In this document: piece by piece, positions 24,447-33,706 of the stretch
How positions within the stretch are numbered: the stretch's first letter is position 1
Layout of the letters: the number at the start of each line of letters is the position of its first letter
Assembly: GCA_004322135.1 (NCBI GenBank)
Contig: SCSG01000006.1
Location: 1-36,011, forward strand
From: Burkholderiaceae bacterium
GTDB taxonomy: Bacteria > Pseudomonadota > Gammaproteobacteria > Burkholderiales > Burkholderiaceae_B
Direction: 5' to 3'
DNA length: 36,011 bases
Made by a program: the position numbers and the translations under genes
Notes under the pieces: generated by a model
The model's input: only the letters and a program-made list of their open reading frames with translations
Told to the model about the DNA's origin: nothing
Database searches by the model: none

Positions 24447-24893
24447 TCATTGGATGACCGCCTTTGCTTCGTGTGAATGGCACGAGCATTCGTGGCCATC
24501 GGCGGCCTGCGTTAAATTACGCATAATTCCGCACTCACTCATTTTTCGATTGGCGTGACACGTATCACGTAGCGCACGCAATTGCTGCTCTAGCGTGCGT
24601 AGCGCCGCAATCTGCTCGTGAGTACGGTCAATATGCCTGTCGATTAAGTGATTGATTTCATCGCAGGCCAACTCTGGGTTGGCTTGAAAACTGCGTAGCG
24701 TACGCACCTCTGGCAAACCCATGCCCAGCGAGCGGCAATGGAGAATGAAGTTGAGCTCAACCAGGTTAGCCTCGGCATAGCGACGATAGCCGTTCGAATC
24801 GCGTTCGGGCGCATTGAGTAACCCTTCGCGCTCATAAAAGCGCACGGTTTCTATATTGCAGCCACTGCGTTGCGCCAATTCCCCAATTTTCAT
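24447..24893 (-). CDS. cadR: Cd(II)/Pb(II)-responsive MerR-family regulator (CadR/PbrR-like)
   Basis: A 148-residue activator. The winged-helix DNA-binding part reads MKIGELAQRSGCNIETVRFYEREGLL, followed by a dimerisation helix. Metal-binding cysteines sit at C77 (ELACDEI), C112 (TCHANRK) and C121 (SECGIM), the three-Cys pattern of CadR/PbrR. A His/Cys-rich tail (HECSCHSHEA), typical of CadR, follows. It is divergent from the P-type ATPase gene; the 79-base gap holds a promoter with a 19-bp spacer. Cadmium, lead or zinc cannot be separated by sequence alone. Confidence 0.93.
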   Translation of the reverse strand: MKIGELAQRSGCNIETVRFYEREGLLNAPERDSNGYRRYAEANLVELNFILHCRSLGMGLPEVRTLRSFQANPELACDEINHLIDRHIDRTHEQIAALRTLEQQLRALRDTCHANRKMSECGIMRNLTQAADGHECSCHSHEAKAVIQ

Positions 24894-24913
24894 AATGCGT
24901 CCCTAAATTGCGC

Positions 24914-24944
24914 TTGACCCTGTAGTAGGTGCAGGCTTTTAAAT
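24914..24944 (+). promoter_or_regulatory. MerR-family promoter of cadA (CadR-controlled)
   Basis: A -35 TTGACC (24914-24919) and a -10 TTAAAT (24939-24944) are separated by 19 bases. The spacer contains an imperfect dyad (CCTGTA...TGCAGG), as in known CadR/PbrR operators. It lies between divergent cadR and cadA. Confidence 0.7.
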
Positions 24945-24972
24945 GATGACATATTTTTGACGGTACGACGTA

Positions 24973-27243
24973 ATGAATCAAGGCGACAAACAAAACACAG
25001 CGTTTCATCCACACTCTGAACACCGCGATGCCTGTTGCGCCAGGGATTTGAAAACTGATCATCCAACGGCCGTTAATCAGGCCATTTCACCACCCGAAGA
25101 CGCGCGTCGTGTGCGTTATCGCATCGATAAAATGGACTGTCCGACGGAGGAACGTTTAATTCGCAACAGACTGGAGCCCATGGCGGGCGTTGTCGGGCTT
25201 GATTTCAATCTCCTTGATCGGGAGTTGACCGTCCATCACCAGCTTGACGATATACAAATCATCACCACGGCGCTGGACAGTCTGGATATGGCCCCTAGCC
25301 TGCTTGGCGCAAGCACTCCGTCCTCTCCTATTTCCCCCGCCCTGGCGACTCGTCAGAAATGGCTGTTGGCTATCGCCGGAGCCGCTGCGATAAGCGCCGA
25401 AGCTATCGCTTGGACAACAAGACAGGAAACGTCCTGGCCGGTGGCGGCCTTGGCCGCCATATCCATTATGGGTGCTGGCCTACCGACGCTAAAAAAGGGC
25501 TGGATCGCGATCAGGAATCTGACCCTTAATATTTATTTTCTGATGTCGCTGGCAGTGATCGGCGCCGTAATCATCGGGAAATGGCCGGAAGCGGCCATGG
25601 TCGTATTCCTCTTCGCTGTAGCCGAGGCGGTCGAACTTCTGTCGCTGGAACGAGCGCGCCATGCCATCAAATCCCTAACGGCCCTGGCCCCGGAAACGGC
25701 TGAAGTAAAGACCGACACGGGTTGGCTGGAGCAGCCGGTGGCCAGTGTAGAAGTAGGCGCCTGCATTCGCGTTCGTACCGGCTCTCGAGTACCGCTAGAT
25801 GCTCGCGTGGATTCCGGCCATGCGGCTCTCAATCAAGCACCTATAACGGGAGAGAGCCTGCCGGTGGACAAGCAAGTGGGCGACCTGCTTTATGCCGGAA
25901 GCATCGTCACCGATGGCGTCGTCGAAGCGACTGTTTCTGCGTTAGCCAGCCACAGCACCTTGGCGCGCATCGCTACCGCTATTCAGCAGGCTCAGTCTCA
26001 GCGCGCTCCCACCCAGCGTTTCGTAGATCAATTTGCCCGCTTCTACACGCCCGCCGTGGTGATGTTTGCGGTGGCTGTGGCGATCCTTGGCCCGTTGCTG
26101 TTTAACGGGACGTGGAGTGCCTGGTTCTACGAGGCGCTCGTGCTGCTTGTTATTGCCTGCCCCTGCGCCCTGGTCGTGTCGACGCCTGTCACGGTAGTCA
26201 GCGGCTTGGCGGCGGCGGCCAAGCACGGAATCCTGATCAAGGGCGGCGTTTTTCTGGAAAACGGCCGTTTGCTGAAAGCCGTAGCGCTTGATAAGACAGG
26301 TACCTTGACGCACGGCAAACCCGTACTCACCGACGCCAACCCGTTTGGCGACATGCCGATTGAACAAGCCCTATTGATCGCTGCCAGCCTGGACGATCAC
26401 AGCACGCACCCCGTTGCACAAGCCTTAGTCGCGGGATGGCGAGAAAAACAGTCGGATGCCCAGCTCTCACCCGTTGAAAACTTCAGCGTACTTAGTGGCC
26501 GTGGCGTTAAAGGTTGCATCCATGGCCAAACATGGCACCTTGGCAATCATCGCCTGATTGAAGAGGTAGGGGTTTGTTCTCCTAAGTTGGAAGCCCGTTT
26601 GACGGCCCTGGAAAATGCCGGAAAAACTGCCATCGTCTTATTCCACCACACCGGGCCTGTGGCCGTATTTGCCGTGGCCGACACCGTTCGCTCCGAGAGT
26701 GTTCAAGCCGTGGCCGCGCTTAAGGCACTGCGCGTTCATTCAACCATGCTGACGGGAGACAACCCGGCGACCGCCCGGGCGATCGCCAATGAATTGGGAA
26801 TCCAGGATGCCCGCGGCAATTTAATGCCACAAGACAAGCAAACGGCCATCGCCGAGCTTAAAAGCCAGTACGGGATGGTCGGGATGGTGGGCGATGGAGT
26901 GAACGATGCCCCGGCCTTGGTACGTTCCGATATTGGCTTTGCGATGGGCGCCGCCGGCACAGCCACGGCATTGGAAACGGCCGATGTGGCCATTATGGAT
27001 GACGACCCGCGCAAAATTGCGGACTTCATTAGCCTGAGTCGGCAGACCGGGGCGGTACTCAAGCAAAATATTTCGTTGGCGATTGGGATCAAGGTTATCT
27101 TTCTCGTGCTTGCATTAAGCGCCGATGCGACCTTATGGATGGCCGTGTTCGCTGACATGGGTGCGAGCTTATTGGTGGTGTTTAACGGTTTGCGTTTGAT
27201 CAATCACTTCTCGAAGAGGGCACGTATTCGAACAACGATTTGA
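24973..27243 (+). CDS. cadA: Cadmium/zinc/lead-translocating P-type ATPase
   Basis: A 756-residue P1B-type ATPase that exports divalent soft metals from the cytosol. The N-terminus is Cys/His-rich (HPHSEHRDACC) and is followed by one HMA domain whose metal loop is MDCPTEE, the form seen in CadA/PbrA/ZntA proteins. The transport motif CPC is at residues 396-398 (IACPCALV), the phosphorylation site DKTGT starts at D440, the TGD loop reads MLTGDNPATARA and the hinge GDGVNDAP lies near 640. Eight membrane helices are expected. Length and motifs are complete. It is controlled by the divergent cadR. The ribosome binding site is weak. Confidence 0.95.
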   Translation: MNQGDKQNTAFHPHSEHRDACCARDLKTDHPTAVNQAISPPEDARRVRYRIDKMDCPTEERLIRNRLEPMAGVVGLDFNLLDRELTVHHQLDDIQIITTALDSLDMAPSLLGASTPSSPISPALATRQKWLLAIAGAAAISAEAIAWTTRQETSWPVAALAAISIMGAGLPTLKKGWIAIRNLTLNIYFLMSLAVIGAVIIGKWPEAAMVVFLFAVAEAVELLSLERARHAIKSLTALAPETAEVKTDTGWLEQPVASVEVGACIRVRTGSRVPLDARVDSGHAALNQAPITGESLPVDKQVGDLLYAGSIVTDGVVEATVSALASHSTLARIATAIQQAQSQRAPTQRFVDQFARFYTPAVVMFAVAVAILGPLLFNGTWSAWFYEALVLLVIACPCALVVSTPVTVVSGLAAAAKHGILIKGGVFLENGRLLKAVALDKTGTLTHGKPVLTDANPFGDMPIEQALLIAASLDDHSTHPVAQALVAGWREKQSDAQLSPVENFSVLSGRGVKGCIHGQTWHLGNHRLIEEVGVCSPKLEARLTALENAGKTAIVLFHHTGPVAVFAVADTVRSESVQAVAALKALRVHSTMLTGDNPATARAIANELGIQDARGNLMPQDKQTAIAELKSQYGMVGMVGDGVNDAPALVRSDIGFAMGAAGTATALETADVAIMDDDPRKIADFISLSRQTGAVLKQNISLAIGIKVIFLVLALSADATLWMAVFADMGASLLVVFNGLRLINHFSKRARIRTTI

Positions 27244-27265
27244 CGCCCGCCAGATAGCAATGCAG

Positions 27266-27703
27266 TTACGCGGCCTTTGTTTTAGAATACTGTGCCATTC
27301 GGTCGCGAAATTCGAAAATCCCCATACCAGCGAGCATTGCAACCGTAAAAATCAGCGGCTTGATGCCTCCGGTTACTAGCGAGGTTAAAGCCGGGCCGGG
27401 ACAATACCCCGCCAACCCCCAGCCAATACCAAATGTCAGCCCGCCAAGGATCAGGCGACGATCGATGCGTCGAACGGTCGGAAGGTGTATTGGGCTGCCA
27501 AGAATCGCCTTGGGGCGCGCTGCGGCAATGCGAAACGCAAATACCCCTACCAACACCGCCCCACCCAGGACAAACGCAAGCGACGGGTCCCATCGGCCAG
27601 CTAAGTCAAGAAAGCCGATTACCTTCGATGGATCGGTCATTCCGGAAAGGATCAATCCCATTCCGAAGATAAGCCCTGCGAATGATGCCATTAACGTTCG
27701 CAT
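27266..27703 (-). CDS. YeeE/YedE-family half-transporter (DUF6691-type)
   Basis: A 145-residue membrane protein with about four helices, chosen from ATG 27703 behind an AAGGGGA ribosome binding site. Signature segments are GLIFGMGLILSGMTDPSKVIGFLD near the N-terminus and GIGWGLAGYCPGPALTSL, which holds the conserved Cys. It pairs with the upstream gene of the same family (10 bases apart): together they correspond to the two halves of YeeE/TsuA-like transporters of sulfur compounds such as thiosulfate. It stands in a BigR/persulfide dioxygenase context, which suggests movement of sulfane sulfur. Confidence 0.88.
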   Translation of the reverse strand: MRTLMASFAGLIFGMGLILSGMTDPSKVIGFLDLAGRWDPSLAFVLGGAVLVGVFAFRIAAARPKAILGSPIHLPTVRRIDRRLILGGLTFGIGWGLAGYCPGPALTSLVTGGIKPLIFTVAMLAGMGIFEFRDRMAQYSKTKAA

Positions 27704-27713
27704 GATTTTCCCC

Positions 27714-28142
27714 TTAGGCAATCAAATGACGAACAACGAACACAGTGATAACTCCCGCCGATACAAACGAAGCGGTGGCAACCATCGAGCGCGGTGAAAA
27801 CCGTGATAGGCCGCACACACCATGGCCGCTGGTGCAGCCCGAACCATAGCGGGTGCCCACGCCGACCAGCAGGCCGGCGATGATAAGAGACACAGGCCTC
27901 GCATCAATTCGCACAGAAGGCAGCGGTGCAAGCAGACCGTAGACTAATGGCGCCGCCATCAAACCCACGATGAATGCCGCGCGCCACCCGATATCGCCCG
28001 CTGCAAAACGCAGCACCCCACCCACGATCCCGCTAATACCAGCGATTTTTCCATTGACAAGCAAAAACAGCGCCGTGGCAATTCCAATCAGAAGCCCGCC
28101 CGCCAACGACAACCACGGCGTAAAGTTAGCCCAGTCGATCAT
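27714..28142 (-). CDS. YeeE/YedE-family half-transporter
   Basis: A 142-residue membrane protein with about four helices. ATG 28142 was chosen because an AGGGGA ribosome binding site precedes it; the frame is open further but runs through the repressor gene. The motif [19 protein letters not shown] with two Cys is the core of the YeeE/YedE family; in TsuA such Cys relay thiosulfate through the pore. It overlaps the end of the ArsR-type repressor gene by 17 bases and is followed by the second half-transporter, so the three genes form one operon. Confidence 0.88.
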   Translation of the reverse strand: MIDWANFTPWLSLAGGLLIGIATALFLLVNGKIAGISGIVGGVLRFAAGDIGWRAAFIVGLMAAPLVYGLLAPLPSVRIDARPVSLIIAGLLVGVGTRYGSGCTSGHGVCGLSRFSPRSMVATASFVSAGVITVFVVRHLIA

Positions 28143-28473
28143 TATTTCCCCTGGTGTCCGGTTTGCAGAACTGTTCATAAAGCACTTGCATGACAGCCAG
28201 AGCTGCTTTACTGGCGACTCTGTAAAAAATTTGCTTGCCTTCACGCCGCGTATTGACCAGACGCTCATCGCGCAAAACACCCAGTTGCTGCGATAACGTC
28301 GGCTGCTGAATACCGCTTAGAATTTCGAGCTCTCCCACACAGCATTCGCCTCGACTTAAATGGCACAACAACAGCAGGCGGTCCGGATTAGATAGTGTTT
28401 TTAGCAAACCGCTGGCCCGCAACGCCGAACGACGCATAATTTCAACATCGATTTTTTCATCAACCATATTCAT
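28126..28473 (-). CDS. bigR: ArsR/SmtB-family persulfide-responsive repressor (BigR/SqrR-like)
   Basis: About 115 residues, a winged-helix repressor. Core: LLKTLSNPDRLLLLCHLSRGE, the recognition helix QQPTLSQQLGVLRDERLV, and the wing RREGKQIFYRVA. Two Cys match the sensing pair of BigR/SqrR: one in LLLLCHL, the other in the C-terminal YEQFCKP. These form a disulfide or polysulfide link with reactive sulfur, releasing DNA. Extra Cys lie in GECCVGE. The start could be ATG 28473 or 28467; both have weak ribosome binding sites. It is divergent from the persulfide dioxygenase gene, with an AT-rich palindrome between them. Confidence 0.87.
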   Translation of the reverse strand: MNMVDEKIDVEIMRRSALRASGLLKTLSNPDRLLLLCHLSRGECCVGELEILSGIQQPTLSQQLGVLRDERLVNTRREGKQIFYRVASKAALAVMQVLYEQFCKPDTRGNNDRLG

Positions 28474-28503
28474 CCAGCATTCTGACAATCAATTACACCA
28501 TTA

Positions 28504-28517
28504 ATATTATATAATAT
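28504..28517. promoter_or_regulatory. Candidate BigR operator
   Basis: ATATTATATAATAT is a perfect 14-bp AT-rich palindrome in the 79-base gap between divergent bigR and the dioxygenase gene. BigR is known to bind AT-rich palindromes overlapping the promoter, so it probably represses both directions. Confidence 0.6.
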
Positions 28518-28552
28518 AGCATACCGTTATCTCGACTGATAAGGAAGCGGCC

Positions 28553-29302
28553 ATGATATTTCGCCAACTATTTGAACCTGTCTCAAGCACCTACACCTAT
28601 CTGTTAGGATGTCCACAAACCGGACAAGCCGTATTGATTGACCCAGTGATTGTGTGCATGGACCGTGACTTGAATGAACTCAGTCGCCTAGGATTGACCT
28701 TGGCTTACACCGTTGATACGCACATCCACGCGGATCACATCACAGCCGCGCTCGAATTAAAAAGGACCGTAGGCAGCAAGATAGCAGCGCCCGCTTATGA
28801 CCGCCTGCCTTGCGCTGATATTGGAATCGAAGAAGGCACCCCGTTCGTGTTGGGTAGCCTTCAATTGCAGCCGCTGCACACACCGGGCCATACCGACGGG
28901 CATTTTTCCTATGGGTTTGCCGACCGAATATTTACAGGCGACGCCCTGCTTATCGAAGGTTGTGGTCGCACCGATTTTCAGAACGGCGACGCCGAAGCGC
29001 TGTATAGCAGCGTTCATGAAAAATTATTCTCATTGCCCGACGAAACCCTGGTCTATCCAGCACATGATTACAACAATCGGCACGTGTCATCCATTGCACA
29101 GGAAAAGCAACGCAACCCACGCTTGGGCCAGGGACGCACACTGGGGCAATTCAAAGAAATCATGGCAAACCTGAATCTGCCTTATCCGACGTTCATTGAT
29201 TTTGCAGTGCCAGGAAATAAGCAGTGTGGCGTTTGTCCGGATCATTTGCCCGAAAATCTTGAGAAGTACTGCGCTCGTATTAGCGAGAGCCGGCAGGGAT
29301 AA
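28553..29302 (+). CDS. ETHE1-like persulfide dioxygenase (metallo-beta-lactamase fold)
   Basis: A 249-residue MBL-fold enzyme. It shows the iron-binding motif THIHADH (about residues 56-62), HTPGHTDGH, the metal-bridging Asp in IFTGDALLIEGCGRTDFQ, and VYPAHDY. These are hallmarks of the ETHE1/Blh group, which oxidises glutathione persulfide to sulfite. The C-terminal part (FAVPGNKQCGVCPDHLPENL) carries a CGVC pair. An AAGGAAG ribosome binding site precedes the ATG. It is followed 25 bases later by a DUF442 protein. In Xylella-type Blh the DUF442 and MBL domains form one protein; here they are separate genes. Confidence 0.9.
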   Translation: MIFRQLFEPVSSTYTYLLGCPQTGQAVLIDPVIVCMDRDLNELSRLGLTLAYTVDTHIHADHITAALELKRTVGSKIAAPAYDRLPCADIGIEEGTPFVLGSLQLQPLHTPGHTDGHFSYGFADRIFTGDALLIEGCGRTDFQNGDAEALYSSVHEKLFSLPDETLVYPAHDYNNRHVSSIAQEKQRNPRLGQGRTLGQFKEIMANLNLPYPTFIDFAVPGNKQCGVCPDHLPENLEKYCARISESRQG

Positions 29303-29327
29303 CTGATTTTCACCAGAAAGGATAGTC

Positions 29328-29765
29328 ATGAATAATTTTAGACAAGTCGAGGAAAACGTTTTTATCGGTCCGCAGCCGACCCAACATGATCTTCAAGATG
29401 CAAAGCAGCAAGGGGTTAAGACCGTCATTGATTTTCGGATGCCGGCAGAGACGACGGCATCAAACGAGGCGCTGACAAAAAATGCGGGGTTGGATTACGC
29501 CAACATCCCTGTAAACAAAGGTCATCTTGATACAGACCAGATAGGCCAACTCGACGTCGTGATGAGGAGTAAAAGCGGCCCATTCCTCCTTCACTGCGCA
29601 ACGGGAGCTCGTGCAGCGCTTCTGTACTCGTTGGGCCAAGCGAGCCAGCAAAACTGGACGGTTGAACAAACCTTTGACGCAGCAAAAAAGATGGGGTTTG
29701 ACTTGAAAGCGACGCCTGAATTTTCAACGTTTGTGAAAGAAACTATTGATCGGCCTAAGTTTTGA
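29328..29765 (+). CDS. DUF442/TIGR01244-family protein (sulfurtransferase- or phosphatase-like)
   Basis: A 145-residue protein with the dual-specificity-phosphatase-like fold of the Blh N-terminal domain: VFIGPQPTQHDLQDAKQQGVKTVIDFR at the start, then the active-site loop FLLHCATGARAA. The Cys-to-Arg distance is four residues (CATGAR), as in rhodaneses, rather than five as in true phosphatases, so sulfur transfer to or from persulfide is more likely. An AAAGGA ribosome binding site precedes it. Its stop overlaps the start of a merP-like fragment in another frame, so the last residues may have been altered by the recombination that created that junction. Confidence 0.85.
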   Translation: MNNFRQVEENVFIGPQPTQHDLQDAKQQGVKTVIDFRMPAETTASNEALTKNAGLDYANIPVNKGHLDTDQIGQLDVVMRSKSGPFLLHCATGARAALLYSLGQASQQNWTVEQTFDAAKKMGFDLKATPEFSTFVKETIDRPKF

Positions 29766-29862
29766 CAAGCGTTTGGCCGCCGTCACGTTTGACGACCCCA
29801 GGACCAGCATCGATGTCCTCATAAGCGCTACGACACCTGCCAGTGGTTCTACGAGTGCGAGC
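29761..29862 (+). pseudogene. merP C-terminal fragment
   Basis: In the frame of the TTT at 29761 the DNA reads FDKRLAAVTFDDPRTSIDVL followed by a diverged ATT..AS.STS tail. The intact MerP of the window has [20 protein letters not shown] at the same place. Only the second half of the HMA fold is present; the CXXC loop, signal peptide and start are absent. It begins exactly at the end of the DUF442 gene, so it marks an old recombination junction. It is more diverged from the local merP than a recent duplication would be. Confidence 0.6.
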
Positions 29863-29871
29863 AATGCTGTG

Positions 29872-29946
29872 CTAAAGCCTACCCGAATAGAACTTTATGC
29901 GATCGACCAGACTGTCGACGCAAACGTGTACGTGTAAGCGCTTCAT
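29872..29946 (-). pseudogene. ArsI/CadI-type glyoxalase-fold (VOC) gene, 5' fragment
   Basis: On the minus strand an AAGGAG ribosome binding site seven bases before ATG 29946 starts MKRLHVHVCVDSL, then VDRIKFYSGRL and a stop at 29872. The opening matches ArsI/CadI-family proteins (C-As lyase or cadmium-induced VOC proteins), which begin with KR.HVHV.VDDL...I.FYS. Only about 22 codons remain of about 150. It is head-on with the merP fragment, so two truncated resistance genes meet here. Confidence 0.6.
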
Positions 29947-30058
29947 GATGAAACTCCTTCGTTAGAACACCGGGGAAGACAAACCGGAGTACAAGGATTC
30001 TCGCCGCAACAATTCTCGGTTAGGAAACCCAATACTCCATTCATCGTTTCAAAATTTA

Positions 30059-30096
30059 CGGGTCACTTCAGAAAACGGAAAATAAAAAAATTCAGT
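30059..30096 (+). repeat. Tn21-family terminal inverted repeat (mer end)
   Basis: The stretch CAGAAAACGGAAAATAAA (30069-30086) is the conserved inner part of the 38-bp terminal repeats of Tn21/Tn501 transposons, here preceded by the degenerate outer end GGGTCACTT. It stands 26 bases or less from the merR stop, the normal position in these transposons, where merR reads outward to the end. No second repeat, transposase or resolvase gene was found in the window. The outer limits are approximate. Confidence 0.75.
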
Positions 30097-30111
30097 CCGC
30101 TTGTTTCTCGC

Positions 30112-30546
30112 CTACCTTGCCCCAGAACTGGAAATTGCGTACTCCCCTTGGAGCGACGCAATCAGGGGACAGGAAACATTACCCTTGCGCGCATGGCAAG
30201 CCCGCACAAGCTCGGACAGAACGGTTTCCATACAAGCCAGGTCGGCTATCTTTTCGCGCACATCCTGGAGCTTATGTTCGGCCAGGAGGCTGGCCTCGTC
30301 GCAATGGGCGCCATCGTCCAATTGAAGTAGTTCGGCGACTTCATCCAGGCTAAAGCCCAGTCGCTGAGCCGATTTCACAAACCGCACCCGTGTCACATCC
30401 TCCGCGCCATACCGGCGGATGCTGCCGTAAGGCTTGCCTGGCTCCGTCAACAAGCCCTTGCGTTGATAGAACCGGATGGTCTCCACATTGACCCCAGCGG
30501 CCTTGGCGAAGGTGCCAATGGTCAGATTTTCAAAAATAGCTTCCAT
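30112..30546 (-). CDS. merR: Mercury-responsive regulator MerR
   Basis: A 144-residue MerR of the Tn21/Tn501 type: [21 protein letters not shown] in the DNA-binding domain and the three Hg(II)-binding Cys at C82 (AHCDE), C117 (RACHARK) and C126 (VSCPLIA), the classical numbering. It represses and, with Hg(II), activates the divergent merTPA operon through the operator at 30552-30582, and represses itself. The start ATG 30546 lies five bases from the -35 element, as in Tn501. The C-terminal tail ([12 protein letters not shown]) varies between members. Confidence 0.97.
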   Translation of the reverse strand: MEAIFENLTIGTFAKAAGVNVETIRFYQRKGLLTEPGKPYGSIRRYGAEDVTRVRFVKSAQRLGFSLDEVAELLQLDDGAHCDEASLLAEHKLQDVREKIADLACMETVLSELVRACHARKGNVSCPLIASLQGEYAISSSGAR

Positions 30547-30551
30547 ACTGC

Positions 30552-30582
30552 TTGACTCCGTACATAAGTACGGAAGTAAGGT
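30552..30582 (+). promoter_or_regulatory. mer operator/promoter (PmerTPA)
   Basis: A -35 TTGACT (30552-30557), a 19-bp spacer with the dyad CCGTAC ATAA GTACGG (30558-30573), and a -10 TAAGGT (30577-30582). This is the known MerR operator, almost unchanged from Tn501. Confidence 0.95.
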
Positions 30583-30617
30583 TACGCTATCCGCTCCAGA
30601 ATCGAAAGGACAAACAC

Positions 30618-30968
30618 ATGTCGAAACCCAAAAACGGGCGTGGCGCCCTCTTCGCCGGGGGGCTGACTGCCACCCTCGCCTCCACGTGCTGCCTGGGGCC
30701 TCTGGTTCTGATCTCTCTGGGAGTCAGCGGAGCCTGGATCGGCAACCTGACGGCGTTGGAACCGTACCGCCCAATCTTCATCGGCGCGGCACTGGTGGCG
30801 ATGTTCTTCGCCTGGCGGCGCATTTTCCGGCCGGCGCAAGCATGTAAGTCGGGCGAAATCTGCGCGATCCCGCAGATGCGAGCCGCCTACAAGCTGATAT
30901 TCTGGTTCGTGGTCGTGTTGATCCTGGTTGCAGTCGGCTTTCCCTACGTCCTGCCGCTTTTCTATTAA
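30618..30968 (+). CDS. merT: Mercuric ion transport protein MerT
   Basis: A 116-residue inner-membrane protein with three helices (about 15-37, 47-66 and 92-112). The vicinal Cys pair in helix 1 ([18 protein letters not shown]) and the second Cys pair in the cytoplasmic loop ([11 protein letters not shown]) carry Hg(II) inward to MerA. ATG 30618 is chosen because AAAGGA precedes it and the protein starts [15 protein letters not shown], as in Tn501/Tn21. First structural gene of the mer operon. Confidence 0.97.
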   Translation: MSKPKNGRGALFAGGLTATLASTCCLGPLVLISLGVSGAWIGNLTALEPYRPIFIGAALVAMFFAWRRIFRPAQACKSGEICAIPQMRAAYKLIFWFVVVLILVAVGFPYVLPLFY

Positions 30969-30981
30969 TTAGGAGTCTGCC

Positions 30982-32801
<1,820 letters not shown>

Positions 32802-32818
32802 AGAAAAGGAGGTGTTCG

Positions 32819-32938
32819 ATGAACGCCTACACGGCGTCTCCTCTGGCCCATGATGCCGGTGTGAGCGTGCATGTCGTGCGCGGCCACATGCTGCGTGGAT
32901 TGTTGAAAGGGAATTCCTGGCAACACAATGTTCTGTGA
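32819..32938 (+). pseudogene. merD: Truncated merD
   Basis: Behind an AAAGGAGG ribosome binding site, ATG 32819 starts [20 protein letters not shown] then RGHMLRGLL, matching the first 29 residues of MerD of Tn21/Tn501 (a MerR-like co-regulator of about 120 residues). Homology stops at about 32905; the frame then runs ten unrelated residues to TGA at 32936-32938. The rest of the transposon (merE, tnp genes) is missing beyond this point, so a deletion or insertion ended the mer module here. Confidence 0.85.
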
Positions 32939-33001
32939 CGATTCCTATATTTGCAACCCGGGATAGCTTTGCTTTTTCTGCAACATTTTTCGCAACAACG
33001 C

Positions 33002-33032
33002 TTGACATTCCCCCAGTAGGGAGGTTTAGAGT
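33002..33032 (+). promoter_or_regulatory. MerR-family (CueR-like) promoter of the TlpA-like gene
   Basis: A -35 TTGACA (33002-33007), a 19-bp spacer (33008-33026) with the dyad CCC...GGG, and a -10 TAGAGT (33027-33032). It matches the copZ promoter in 25 of 31 positions. The start codon follows about 42 bases after the -10. A copper-type MerR regulator acting in trans is likely, since no such gene is adjacent. Confidence 0.7.
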
Positions 33033-33074
33033 TTAACTTCTGCGTAATTTACGGATTAGCGCTGTGGTTATCAA

Positions 33075-33569
33075 ATGAAAAAGGCCGTAATCACTCTGGC
33101 TGCACTCATGGCCTTGGCGGGCGTGGGCTTGTGGCAATTCGCGGGTGCCGCCAAGATGGCCCCCGACATCACATTCGTCACGCTGACCGGACAAAAAATT
33201 ACCCCCGCCGATCTGCGCGGCAAAGTCGTGCTGATCGACTTCTGGGCCACCAGCTGCTTGACCTGCATAAAGCAGATGCCGGGCATGATCAAAATCTACA
33301 ATAAACTCGCACCCAAGGGCTATGAGGCTATCTTTGTAGCCATGAAATACGACCCACCCAACTATGTCCAGAACTACGCCCAAACCCGCAAACTGCCCTT
33401 CCCGGTCGTCATCGACGCGCAAAGCCAGATTGCCAAGGCCTATGGCAATATCAGCCTGACCCCAACCGCCTTTCTCATCGACAAGCAAGGGCACATCATC
33501 AAACGCTATCTGGGCAACCACGATGTAGTCGTGTTCACGAACACGATCGAAAAAGCACTGGCCGGCTGA
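33075..33569 (+). CDS. TlpA/ResA-type periplasmic thioredoxin
   Basis: A 164-residue protein with an N-terminal membrane anchor or signal (MKKAVITLAALMALAGVGLWQFA) and a thioredoxin-like domain of the TlpA family. The active site reads FWATSCLTCIKQMPGM, a CxxC with CLTC, and the cis-Pro loop is SLTPTAFLIDKQGHI. Such proteins reduce periplasmic disulfides, for example in copper delivery or cytochrome c maturation. The CueR-like promoter before it suggests copper control, probably to protect or repair periplasmic thiols under metal stress. No strong ribosome binding site is visible. Confidence 0.88.
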   Translation: MKKAVITLAALMALAGVGLWQFAGAAKMAPDITFVTLTGQKITPADLRGKVVLIDFWATSCLTCIKQMPGMIKIYNKLAPKGYEAIFVAMKYDPPNYVQNYAQTRKLPFPVVIDAQSQIAKAYGNISLTPTAFLIDKQGHIIKRYLGNHDVVVFTNTIEKALAG

Positions 33570-33706
33570 GTGCAACGTAGTCGCGCGGGCCACAAATCAA
33601 TAGCGCGTATAAGCGCATCGGCATATTAGCGGGTCGCTTGCGCGCCATGTATTTTGTAGCCTCGGGGCACCGTTGGCTTGTCAGCTCAAACTTTTAGAGG
33701 CCTCAC

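Noticed and set aside
30587..30839. Minus-strand frames opposite merT
   Set aside because: Shadows of merT; no start signals.
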